DNA from: Unio delphinus
Taxonomy: Eukaryota; Mollusca; Bivalvia; Unionida; Unionidae
Direction of reading: 5' to 3'
NCBI GenBank assembly: GCA_029339505.1
Contig: JAQISU010000132.1
Span: 5,558,001 to 5,622,000 of the forward strand
Length of the DNA stretch: 64,000 nucleotides
The notes below the pieces were generated by a model. It was not told where the DNA came from, did not search any database, and was given only the letters and a program-made list of their open reading frames with translations. Of the stretch, positions 11,536-21,965 are shown one piece after another. Each line of letters starts with the position of its first letter. The first letter of the stretch is position 1. Position numbers and translations under genes: made by a program.

Positions 11536-13110
11536 ACACAAAAATCATCAGATCCGGCAATATCTGGCCGTGAAGCAATTGCTGTAATCAACGTTGTATC
11601 TTTATCAACAGCACCATCTCATAATGTTGTACATGAATGTACATTAAACAAATATTAAAAATATAATGATTGATATTTACGGAAGATCTTTTCAGAGTAA
11701 GACTCTGCAGATTGACTTATCCTAATATGCAACTGTTGACGAAGTCAAGTATGAACTCTCTAATACTTTGAGTCTCCCGAATGTAGATCCAAATGAAATC
11801 GTTATGTTTCAAGATTAGGAAGCACAAAAAGAAGAGTAATATTTTATTGCAAGAGATTATCGTTACAATTCATGGAGTAATTGAAAACAGCATAGCTGTG
11901 TTTGATAATAATGAACTAATTAAGCCTTGTGTTAATATGTCAAAGATCTTAGATATATTCGCAATCAAGTACAAATGTCCGGTGATACAATTTCATACCC
12001 CCTCTGCTGCTACGAATTAAATCATATATATTAATAAAGGTAGGCGTATCATTGACTATCCGTTGAGCACGAGAAAGACTAGCGGCGATAAAGAACTTTA
12101 TACCCGAATGTGATTCGACATATCAAAATTACAAGAAAGACAAGAATCACAAGTTGATTTTGCAGAATTTTCTCAACAATTGTTTAAACCTAAACTGCAA
12201 CTACTAAAGACGCTATATATGGAAAAGATGCAGAAGAATTGGATAAAAATAGGTTTAATTCCTGAATTTGAAAATAAATAGGAAAAAGTACGGAAGAAAC
12301 ATCGAGACTTTTACAAAATCTGTCTGGTCAAGTGCCTCCACTGGTATTACCTCAGCCAGTAATACACCAATCTGGTCAGTAAAAACTGATCAGGAAATAG
12401 TCCAGAATTACGTATTAAATTTACTGATGGTGCTTGATCAGAAATAAAAAAAAAAACCTGATCCTGATAAATTTCCAGCTCTTGTCTTTACGACTTAAAA
12501 AAATAGAAGAAAACAAAAATTAAAACCGGAACATGAAAAATATATTACAAATATACAACACTGGGCTCATTTAGTTTATAAAATTAGAACTAAGAAGAGT
12601 CGAATCAACACAAAAAACATATAATGTATATAGGTAATCGCGATGCGCTAGATAATGTAGGTGATAAATATAAAAAAAAAAACTAAAACAGCAAGAAACG
12701 GAAAAACGATATCGCGAAAGAAAGAAAAACATCAAAAGAAAAACAAAAATATTCAAAGCAAGAGCCTTCCTAATAACTTCCTCCACCTCAACAAGAAAGA
12801 ATAACAGATGAGTAGGATTATTCAAGAGAACTTGATTTAGAAGAATTTTACGATTCTCCTGTTGGAGTGGGTATATCTCAAAGCGGTGTTCGGGGAAGTG
12901 GTCTTATTGCCTGCGCTAATAATATTCTCTCTGACATTTCAAGATTAGAAAATCTCATAGGAGGAGTGCAGGCTGGAAAAATTCTCTAGAAATAATCAAT
13001 GAAGCCGCTGATATTTGTCGACGATTATTTCGAGGAGGTATCATAGATATTGGCGTAAATTGAGAACTCGTCGATGGTTACACAGCGATTAGATATAGCG
13101 ATAATAAATA
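11521..13110 (+). pseudogene. Decayed coding region of unknown family (relic A)
   Basis: Long coherent peptide stretches with few stops follow each other on the plus strand. One starts at 11,668 and has a pattern recalling a ubiquitin-like beta-grasp fold (MIDIYGRSF...TLQIDL...VDEVKYEL...). Others are ELYTRM / DISKLQERQESQVDFAEFSQ / RLLQNLSGQVP around 12,085-12,350, and ELDLEEFYDSPVGVG...LSDISRLENLIGG around 12,820-12,990. At least six stops and several frame changes break it. A second relic at 59,520-59,870 (minus) shares the SQ-x-x-FAE-x-SQQLF and RLLQ-x-LSG segments at DNA level, so this is a multicopy gene or element. I do not recognise the family. Codon use is AT-rich. Confidence 0.5.
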
Positions 13111-13189
13111 AGATGATCATACATTACCATCATAAACCGGTCATGGTCAGAGTAGTAAACTCGCGATTACCCGTTTATAGAACGGAAAT

Positions 13190-14760
13190 TCATCATGAAG
13201 AGTGCACCAAAGTTTTGTGAACTTGATCCAATTCCAACATCACTGCTGCTTGAGTTCCTAGACCCAAACTTGTCTTCAATAACTAATATTATTAATATCT
13301 CTCTCTCTCTCATTGAGGGGAATTCCCATCATTTTTCAAAACTGCCATTGTAAAGCCACTGCGGAAGAAACCAACACTTGACCATAACGATTTAAAGAAC
13401 TACCGCCCAGTTTCTAATCTCCCATTCATATAAAAAATCTTAGAAAAAGTTATTCAAACCCAGCTTGTATCTCATTAGAAATCAAAGAGTCTTTTAAGCA
13501 ATGCACAGTCTGCATATCGCACTTGCCACAGTACTGAAACTACTCTTCTGAAAGTATTTAATGACAGTCTCTCTGCTTTGGATAGTAAAAAGATTACAGT
13601 CATCAAGCTCCTTTGTTTGTCTGTAGCATTTGACACAAAAGAACATGATATATTACTTCACCGTCTCCAGCATATATTTGGCATTCAGAATATAGCCTTA
13701 CAGTGGTTCAAGTCCTTGGAATACATTCCAGCCCAGTTGATCTATGTTGTTGTGTTCCACTGGGATCTTTTCTTGGACCTGTTCTCTTCATTATATACAC
13801 TCAGCCGCTCTCAAGTGTCATAGATCATCACCCAGTGTCTCACCATTTGTACGCTGATTATACCCAAATATACAATAGTCTAGCCACTCAACTGAAGTTG
13901 ATGCTACCATCCATGCAGTAGAGAGCTGTATTTCTGACGTGAAATCATGGATGATATGTAACAAACTACAGATGAATGATGATAAAACTGAGGCTATTCT
14001 GATCACAACACAAAGACTTTCTCAATCACATCCTTTACCGGTACCTCAGATAATGAATATCAGCAACACCAACATTAAATTCTCACAGTTAGTACGAAGC
14101 CTAGGTGTTATTCTAGACAGTACTCTCACATTGCACCAATATGTCATGAACATATGCAAGGCTGCATATCTTGAACTGAGACGCTACAGTTCCATTCGTA
14201 AATATCTTTCAGTTGATGTCACTAAAACACTTGTGTGTTCATTAGTACTTTCAAGACTGGACTATTGTAACTCAATTCTGTCAGGTTCGTCACAATATTT
14301 TACAACAGAAACTTCAAAAAGTTCAAAACACAGCTGCACAGATCACTGATGCTACCATCCATGGAGTAGAGAGGTGTATTTCTGATATGATATCATGGAC
14401 GACATGTAACAAGCTGCAGATGAATGATGATCAACTGAGGCTATTCTGATCACAACAAAAAGATTTTCTCATTCACATCCTTTACCTCAGACAATAAATA
14501 TCAGCAACTCCAACATTAAATTCTCACAGTTGGTACGAAACCTAGGTGTTACCCTAGACTGTACTCTCACATTGCAAAAACATGTCATGAACATACGCAA
14601 GGCTGCAAGACTGGACTATTGTAACTCAATTATGTCTGATTCATCACAATATTTTACTCCAGAAACTTCACAAAGATCAAAACACAGCAGCAAGGAGCAT
14701 CTTTAGAGTACCTCAATCAGAACACACCTCATAACTGCTCTGTACCCTACACTGGATATC
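13190..14760 (+). mobile_element. CR1-type non-LTR retrotransposon fragment
   Basis: The plus strand encodes a CR1-group reverse transcriptase: LKNYRPVSNLPF, QSAYRTCHSTETTLLKV, CLSVAFDTKEHDILLHRLQ and HLYADYTQIYNS, the last being the catalytic YADD changed to YADY. Stops and frameshifts occur at about 13,430, 13,470, 13,735 and 13,900. An internal tandem duplication repeats 13,895-14,340 as 14,345-14,700. It is 5'-truncated at about 13,190 and matches the longer minus-strand copy at 60,690-63,345. Confidence 0.9.
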
Positions 14761-15574
14761 AATTCAATGCAGAATCAAACAGAAAATTTGTTCTCTGTGC
14801 TATGTTTCACTGACAGAATCCAGTCCAACATACCTATACAGCCTCACACGTGTATACCTGACCGATATAAACTCAAGTCAGGGTCAGATTTTTCCTATTC
14901 GTTTGAGTTTGATTATAGTTATGTTCGTAACCCTCATGGCGATATTTTTGAATGGCCTATGGCATTGAGATTCATATTTATTATTATTTGTTCACATATT
15001 GAATTATTAATAATTAATACAAAATATTTGAACCCAGATTGTCAATGTAATTATGATGTATAGAATGTTATACATTCTTCTTTGTAATAGCTTCTGTTTT
15101 TTTCCATTATCTATATTTTTAATGAACTCAACATTTCTATTTAATTGCCATTGATTTTTTGTGATACTTAATATTGTCTGCATGTATATTTGGATTTTTG
15201 TGTGTGGCAAAAGCTAAATCTAATAATTAACAAGATGTTACCAGCTTTAAAAGTGGGTTAAGTTCATATATGGAGAAATTATTAATTCAGAATGAAACAT
15301 CAGAATACCGGTAGTCATTAACAGCCAGTCACTAACAGCCAGTCATAAACAGATGTATTTTGAAAAGTTGCAGAACCAGAACTTCTATCATTATCAAATC
15401 GTCCATTTAATATAAAATTATTATTTCCACAGGACTGTCTTTTCCATTTTTTATATAATGATTATTATTTATACAGATTTGTACGTTTCATTTGATATAA
15501 TAAGATTATAAGATATAATAAGATTATTCTTTCTACATGTCTGTATTTTCCATTACTATAAATATGATATAATT
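14761..15574. other. AT-rich spacer
   Basis: No gene recognised. The first ~70 bases still match the region after the CR1 reverse transcriptase in the 60.7-kb copy (TTGTTCTCT...TATGTTTCACTGACAG). The remainder is low-complexity AT-rich sequence. Confidence 0.5.
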
Positions 15575-15856
15575 ATAATTATGTCTAATACATGGTATGG
15601 CCATGTCACTAGAGCCAACAGTCTATCCACAACAGAACTGCAAGGCAGTGTCCAGGTGGCAGAGGGAGAGGTAGGCAGAGAAAAATGTAGACTCACAACA
15701 TCAGAGAATGGACCAGGAAATGTTTTGCGCAGACATAGGCATTGGCACATGATTGAGACAAGTGTAGAGAACTGGTTAGATGTTCAGCAGCACAGTGCCT
15801 CAACGACCACATTAGGTCAAGACACTGATGATGATGATGATGATGATGATTTCTAA
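15575..15856 (+). mobile_element. RTE-like LINE 3' end fragment with (GAT)n tail
   Basis: The plus strand encodes WYGHVTRAN, matching the GHVIRMD region at the end of RTE-type reverse transcriptases. A decayed basic tail and a (GAT)n run at about 15,826-15,850 follow. The short open frame here ends in a run of Asp made by the microsatellite; it is not a gene. Confidence 0.6.
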
Positions 15857-16242
15857 GGCAATGTATTCTCAGTAAATATTTGGGTACCATTAAAATACAA
15901 ATTTATTCCATGTACACATGAAGAAAGCAAATTAGGATGAAAAAGTTTCCTTTCAGTATAAAACCTCTGATATGATAATGCAGAAACATTCAACAAATCC
16001 AAAATAAATGCCATCATCAATTTCAGACCTAGTTTTATTGACTTTAAACCAAAGTATGTAATCTGAGGCATTTTAAATGATAGATACAGAAAGAGATATA
16101 ATTCTTTGAAAACATCAAGTTAGTTGTCAAACATGGAGTAAAATAATGGTTTTACTGCCAACCAGATAAGGAAACCCCCCAGTGTCCATGTCCAATGTCA
16201 CAGTGTTAATAGCCATATCAAAACACAGCAGTTAAGAGCATT

Positions 16243-16512
16243 GACGTGTGTGTGATTTGCAATTTTAAAGTAGCTTTAACAATATTGCTAAAAATTTCTG
16301 CAGTGTGGAAGTTTATAGTGATGTCTAGCATTGGAGTATCATGCTGCAGACATGTTGCATGATAATCCACCCAGTCACATTATCCCGAGACCAGGTCAAC
16401 CAGCCCTAACACTAAACTCTTAATTCTAAAAGCCAAGCGAGACATCTCTAAGTACAATTTTTAAAAGTCTTTGGTATGACTTGGCCGATGGTCAAACCCA
16501 TGTTCTCCTGCA
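16243..16512 (-). mobile_element. tRNA-derived SINE, family A, diverged antisense copy
   Basis: The reverse complement shows the same head-to-body junction as the copy at 6,681 (AAGTCATACCAAAGAC) and the same body (ACTAAGAG...GGTTGACCTGGTCTCGGGATAATGTGACTGGG in shorter pieces). The B box has decayed to GGTTTGACC. Confidence 0.65.
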
Positions 16513-16554
16513 TCCAAGAGTGCATATAACATCAACACATGGAAGATATCACTA

Positions 16555-16760
16555 ACTAAAATGCTACAATCAAATCTGATGCACACTCTCCTGTGTGCAT
16601 CCTCATTTGCATCTTCAAATCGATACAATTCCTAAAGTTTATCACAAACATCACATCTAAATGATGCATATCTAGTATGTATCCCTTCTTTAAAGCAGAG
16701 GTCTGTTTACATGTTTTAATGGTTAATCTCAAGAATGCATGATGATGTGTTCCTTTATTT
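16555..16760 (-). pseudogene. C2H2 zinc-finger relic
   Basis: Minus-strand translation recovers decayed finger pieces, such as CDVCDKL-type cysteine knuckles followed by histidine pairs. Spacing matches the CATCCTCATTTGCATCTTCAAA...ATCACAAACATCACAT pattern of the neighbouring zinc-finger gene. It is probably the remains of a paralogue or of the far 3' part of the gene ending at 18,096. Confidence 0.45.
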
Positions 16761-16771
16761 GGGTTCCTAGA

Positions 16772-16980
16772 CATATCAACCCCAAAGACAATTCGGCCCA
16801 GACATTTCAACCCCAAAGACAATTGGCCCAGACATTTCAACCCCAAAGATGATTCAGCCCAGACATTTCAACCCCAAAGATAATTCTGCCCAGACGTTAT
16901 CACCCCAAAGACAATTTGGAGCAGACATTACCACCCCAAAGACAATGCAGCCCAGACATTTCAACCCCAAAGACAATTAA
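16772..16980. repeat. 31-bp tandem repeat, about seven copies
   Basis: Units of the form CCCAGACATTTCAACCCCAA + AGACAATT with about 31-bp spacing, moderately diverged. Confidence 0.9.
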
Positions 16981-17019
16981 AGATTAGGATAAAACGTTAT
17001 ATGGAATGAAAATGTTCAG

Positions 17020-17560
17020 CTATTTTATGCAAACTTACAATATGGTACGTTTGATTTGCATACCTTTTTCTTTACATGAACTGTTGACATATTTTTGGTG
17101 ACTTAGCGGTTTGTTGTGATTGCGACTGTCAAAGTAATAGCGTAGGATTAACGACCCCACATTGTCTTTAATTGCAAGCATTAATGAATCATGGGATTGA
17201 CCCATAACATTATGCTAATTATTATTCTTTTAAAAAATTCTGCTCTTTTACACAAAAGTACAGTAACAGCGTGTGGTACATTTGATTTCTTTTCATTTAG
17301 ATTAGCATGCATTCATTAACTTTACAAAAGCAATTTTACAGTATGTTTGTATTTTCTTAAATTAACTGAACCAGCACATCATTAGTGGGATTGCCAATTA
17401 GCAATGTGTTAATTGTTTTAAAAACAAATCTGACCGATTCAAAATTTACAGTGTGTGGTAAATTTGATTTCTTTTAATTCAAATTAGCATGCATTGATTA
17501 AGTTAAAACGAGACATTAAAGTTTAATTATAATTAATTGTACATATCGTTCTCAGTAATG
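17020..17560. repeat. Diverged ~200-bp tandem repeat, about 2.5 copies
   Basis: Recurring blocks share GTGTGGTACATTTGATTTCT / GTGTGGTAAATTTGATTTCT followed by ATTAGCATGCATT.ATTAA. No coding potential is seen. Confidence 0.6.
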
Positions 17561-17609
17561 CATTAGCGTAGAACTATCCCATGGCTGGGATTTAAATGTC
17601 TTGCTCCAA

Positions 17610-18095
17610 TTTATTTAGGTGACTCTTCCACCCGAACATTTTGTAACAAACTTTACATTTGAATGGTCTATCTCAGATATGAATCCTACATTTCAAAATG
17701 CCATCTTTGTATAACTTTTTATCACATGTTACATATTTGAATGGTTTATCACCAGTGTGTATTAACATTTAAATGGTTAATATCCCATATGTATCCACAT
17801 ATGCATCACCAAAATACTGCAGTGATTAAACATTTTATCACATATTGCAAAGTTTAATCTCCTGTATGTATTCTCTTGTGCGTTGCCAGACTACCATAGA
17901 AACATTTTATTACAAATTCCACATTTGAATGGTTTATCTCCTGTATGCATCCTCCTATGGTATTTTGCCTAAAGATTTCAGTACAAACTATTCATATTTG
18001 AATATTTAATCTCCAGAATGTATCATGCTGTGACGCTTCAAAGTGCTAATGTGACTAAACAACTGATTACAAACTTCACATTTGAATGGGTTCTC
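17610..18095 (-). pseudogene. Decayed C-terminal fingers of the zinc-finger gene at 18,096
   Basis: Directly downstream of the stop of the 12-finger gene, in the same orientation, the sequence still holds about five or six degenerate C2H2 fingers (PFKCEVCNQLFSH, PFKCGICNKMF, PFKCKVCYKMF). Frameshifts, stops and lost cysteines interrupt them. The gene's terminator TGA lies where the conserved linker would read TGGA, so the original protein was longer. Confidence 0.75.
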
Positions 18096-19148
18096 TCAAT
18101 TATGTACACCCATATGCCTCTTGAAAGTATCCTTGTGCCGAAACATTTTATCACAAACTTCACATTTAAATGGCTTCTCTCGATTATGTATTCTCATGTG
18201 CCTTTTCAAAGTACCCATCTGATGAAACGTTCTACCACAAACTTCACATTTGAATGGTTTAATGTCAGTGTGTATTTTCATATGACTGCTCAAATTACTT
18301 GTATACCAAAACATTCGACTACACACTTCACACTTGAACGGTTTATCTCCATTATGTCCTGTCATGTGCGCATTCAAAGTACACTGATCCCTAAAAATGT
18401 TATCACAAACTTGACATTTCAGTGATATACTTTTAGTACAAATCAACATGTGTCTTTTTAAAGTACTACTCTGTGTATAAAATTTGTGACAAAGGTTACA
18501 CTTCCATTGTTTATCTCCAGAATGCATCATCATATGCACCTCAAGCTGACTATTGCATCCAAACATTTCACCACAAACTTTACAACTGTTTGGTTTATTT
18601 CTAGTATGAATTCTCGTGTGGCTCTTCAATCTACCCACCTGATTAAACGTTTTATTACAAATTTCACATTTGAATGGTTTATCTCCAGTATGAATCAACA
18701 TGTGACTCTTTAAATTGCCTTTCTGTGTAAACATTTTTTCACATACATCACACTTGTATTGCTTATCGCCAGTATGCGTCACCATGTGCAATTTTATACT
18801 ACTTTCCTGACTAAAACATTTATTACATATTTCACATTTAAATGGTTTATCTCCGGTATGTATCCTCATGTGACGGTTCAATGTGTTACGTTGCCGAAAA
18901 CATTGATTACAAATTTCACATTTGAATGGCTTATCTCCAGTATGTATTTTACTGTGTGTCGCCAAAGTTCTTCTTTCCCGAAAGATTTTACTACAAACTT
19001 CACACTTGAATGGTTTATCACCAGTATGTATCATCACGTGCGTCTTCAAAGCATACTTGTATTTAAACATTTTATCACAAACTTCACATTTGAATGGCTT
19101 ATCTTTAATGAGCCCCGAAGTAAAATCAGCCTCTATCGCCGTCGTCAT
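18096..19148 (-). CDS. Twelve-finger C2H2 zinc-finger protein
   Basis: A continuous minus-strand frame encodes a short N-terminal leader (MTTAIEADFTSGLIKDKP) and twelve tandem C2H2 fingers spaced 28 residues with TGDKP-type linkers. Finger 8 ends in HX3C in place of HX3H and finger 7 has an atypical NSCKVC start. The first in-frame ATG is at 19,148; the frame stays open a further six codons upstream to a TTG, which is not a likely start. No KRAB, BTB or SCAN domain is visible in this exon, and an upstream exon cannot be excluded. Such arrays bind DNA in the nucleus, often as repressors. The 5' flank is shared with the broken paralogue at 1-760 and here carries a G-rich tract and a large minisatellite. 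The TGA is probably a truncating mutation. Confidence 0.85.
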   Translation of the reverse strand: MTTAIEADFTSGLIKDKPFKCEVCDKMFKYKYALKTHVMIHTGDKPFKCEVCSKIFRERRTLATHSKIHTGDKPFKCEICNQCFRQRNTLNRHMRIHTGDKPFKCEICNKCFSQESSIKLHMVTHTGDKQYKCDVCEKMFTQKGNLKSHMLIHTGDKPFKCEICNKTFNQVGRLKSHTRIHTRNKPNSCKVCGEMFGCNSQLEVHMMMHSGDKQWKCNLCHKFYTQSSTLKRHMLICTKSISLKCQVCDNIFRDQCTLNAHMTGHNGDKPFKCEVCSRMFWYTSNLSSHMKIHTDIKPFKCEVCGRTFHQMGTLKRHMRIHNREKPFKCEVCDKMFRHKDTFKRHMGVHN

Positions 19149-19485
19149 TGTTGTCGATAATGCCAAGCTTTTCTATAAATTAATGTTATAATGTTTTACT
19201 CAGACTTGACTGTGATGTGTTGATCATAATAAATTCAAATTGCTACACTTTTAACTATGCATAATTTCCGGTTCTGCCAGCCTACATTTAAGTTATTGGA
19301 TGGAAGCCAAGAATACTGAAAGCGGTAAAGAATCGTGAACGAAACAAAGCTATACAAAACTTTCTTTAAAAATAATCAGTTTTAAAGTTAGTTTCGTTAA
19401 AGAAGTATAGTTGGTACAAATTTGTTTTTTCGAGTTTTAATAAACAAAAACATAATGTTATACTCAACTTTCAACCCTGTGAAAT

Positions 19486-19553
19486 GAGAGGGGAGGAGGG
19501 GGGGAGGGGGCGAGGGGGAGGAAGGGGGGAGGGGGCGAGGGGGAGGGAGGGGA
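19486..19553 (+). repeat. G-rich tract with G-quadruplex potential
   Basis: More than eight runs of four or more G separated by A, GA or C lie about 340 bp upstream of the zinc-finger start. The matching place in copy 1 (about 1,050-1,075) has only GGTGGGAG. Confidence 0.9.
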
Positions 19554-19654
19554 TTAAATGCAAAATGTAGACGGTGAATAATGATTGTCCCTTTTATTTC
19601 TCTAGACTGTCTATGTTCCAAATATGAAACTGAATAAAAATGATAAAGGCATGG

Positions 19655-20716
19655 AGGACACGTTTAATGAGATTATACATACGGGCTAACTAGGCGTGAA
19701 TTTAATTGAGAACAAGTTTATTGAGATTATAAAAACGGGCTAACTAGGCGTGAATTTCATTGAGAACACGTTTATTGAGATTATAAATACGAGCTAACTA
19801 GGCGTGAGTCTCACTGAAAACACGTTTATTGAGATTATAAATACGGGCTAACTAGGCGTGAATTTCGTTGAGAACACGTTTATAAATACGGGTTAACTAG
19901 GCGTGAATTTCATTGAGAATACGTTTATTGAGATTGTAAATACGGGCTAACTAGCCGTGAATTTCATTGAGAACACGTTTATTGAGATCATAAATACGGG
20001 CTAACTAGACGTGAATTTCATTGAGAACACGTTTATTGAGATCATAAATACGGGCTAACTAGGCGTGAATCTCACTGAAAACTCGTTTATTGAGATTATA
20101 AATACGGGCTAACTAGGCGTGAATTTCATTGAAAACTCGTTTATTGAGATTATAAATACGGGCTAACTAGGCGTAAATTTCATTGAAAACACTTTTATTG
20201 AGATTAGAAATACGGGCTAACTAGGCGTGAATTTCATTGAAAACACGTTTCTTGAGATTATAAATACGGCTAATTAGGCGTGAATTTCATTGAAAACACG
20301 TTTATTAAGATTATAAATACGGGCTAACTAGGCGTGAATTTCATTGAGAATACGTTTATTGAGATTGTAAATACGGGCTAACTAGCCGTGAATTTCATTG
20401 AGAACACGTTTATTGAGATCATAAATACGGGCTAACTAGGCGTGAATTTCATTGAGAACACGTTTATTGAGATTATAAATACGGGCTAACTATGCGTGAA
20501 TTTCATTGAGAACACGTTTATTGAGATTATAAATACGGGCTAACTAGGAGTGAATCTCACTGAAAACTCTTTTATTGAGATTATAAATACGGGCTAACTA
20601 GGCGTGAATTTCATTGAAAACACTTTTATTGAGATTAGAAATACGGGCTAACTAGGCGTGAATTTCATTGAAAACACGTTTCTTGAGATTATAAATACGG
20701 GCTAACTAGGCGTGAT
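19655..20716 (+). repeat. 54-bp minisatellite, about 19 copies
   Basis: Units contain ATACGGGCTAACTAGGCGTG then AATTTCATTGAGAACACG and TTTATTGAGATTATAA. Most are full length; one near 19,880 is shortened. Blocks of units repeat as higher-order groups, for example 19,900-20,050 resembles 20,335-20,480, indicating segment-wise expansion. It lies 0.5-1.5 kb upstream of the zinc-finger gene. Confidence 0.95.
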
Positions 20717-21834
20717 ATCTTCAATGTTCCATTAGTGTATCGTTGTAGTACAGACTTATGGTATGTTCTCGAGTGTAAGAAAAGAGACACTCGCAATGAT
20801 CACAAAACCACAACTTTACTTTTTCTTGTTTCTAGCGAAATTGTAAATACGTATTAAATCAATAATTGTACTAAAGGAATTAAATGTATCGCTGGTAAAA
20901 ACAGTACATATATTGGTAGTGTCATTTTATTTGGTCACTTTATAAAACGTGTTGGCTGATAATGGTGCAAGTGTGCAACCTGTGTTAGTCTTAAAATAGG
21001 TAACAGAAAGAACGAACTGACAAAAAACTCTGTAAAAGTATAAAAACAATGTATTTCCCAATAATAAAAAGTGAATACTAAGAAGAAGAAGAAAAAGAAC
21101 TTACAGTATTGCTAATAAATCCAAAATAATTAAACACTTGTAGACATAAATCCATCAATTGTAAGTCCTAAATAAAACTACTTATAAGTCCAGAATATAT
21201 CCCCAAAATATGATAACGGTGACGTGTTTGTGTTAGCTCGTAGAACATTGATTTTGCAGCAGTCTTTCGCTGAATCATAGAAATATAATTTCAGGTTTGA
21301 ATATACTATAACTTCAAGTGATAAAGAAATACAAAAATGCTCTGATAAAATCCTTGGAGCCGGTTATCCCCATCCAAGAATTTTATCACAGCGCTTTTGT
21401 ATTTCCAGAGAAAATAATCAACTCATTTAAATAATCTGAAGAAATAAAGTCCAGCGCAGTAATGAAATACTTAAAACAACATATACTTTAGTTTCAATAT
21501 GCTGGATGTAAATCACGAATAACTAAATCCTCGCACTTATAAGATGATATAGTTCTCTACTTGAGGTCTTGTCTCAATTAACATTTTTTTCTTTTAAAAA
21601 TATATTACTTCGTGTAAAATAAGCTTATATAATTATTCTGATGTTTACAAAACAAAAACCTCGACTACTTAAAATGCATTTAGGTATTCTTTAACCAATA
21701 TCCAAATAAATAAATTTACTATTTATTAGAAAATAATGCAACTATGTATTAATTATTTATACAGAATAAAGAAAAAGTTAACTTGGGTCAAGGAGAAATG
21801 AATTCAGTTTTGGACAAGGTTAATAGTAGTAAAG
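20717..21834. other. Non-coding flank, duplication copy 2
   Basis: It matches 1,215-2,286 of copy 1. No gene is seen. A short inverted pair (ATACAAAAATGCTCTGATAAAATCCTTGGA near 21,328 and its near-complement at about 21,368) gives a hairpin-like element absent in that form from copy 1. Confidence 0.5.
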
Positions 21835-21965
21835 TGGGGATGTTTGGCTTTAATGGGAAAATACATTACAGAACACCTCCTGGGGCTGTTTGGCGTCAAG
21901 GTTTAAAAAATCACCCCGTGGATGTTTGGCGTCAATGGAAAAAATCCTAGATTAATTAATAGGGA
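21835..21965 (+). repeat. Diverged echo of Polinton subterminal repeats (copy 2)
   Basis: Three GGGG...TGGCGTCAA units like those at 2,287-2,440. The last reads GCGTCAATGG followed by AAAAAATCCTA, close to GCGTCAATGGGAAAATCCTA at the Polinton end. Confidence 0.35.

Noticed and set aside
15581..15856. 91-codon frame ending in poly-Asp as a gene
   Set aside because: The Asp run is a (GAT)n LINE tail and the start matches the RTE GHV-x-R C-terminus.
19655..20716. Regular repeats suggesting a CRISPR array
   Set aside because: The 54-bp units are contiguous with no unique spacers, in animal DNA with no cas genes. It is a minisatellite.
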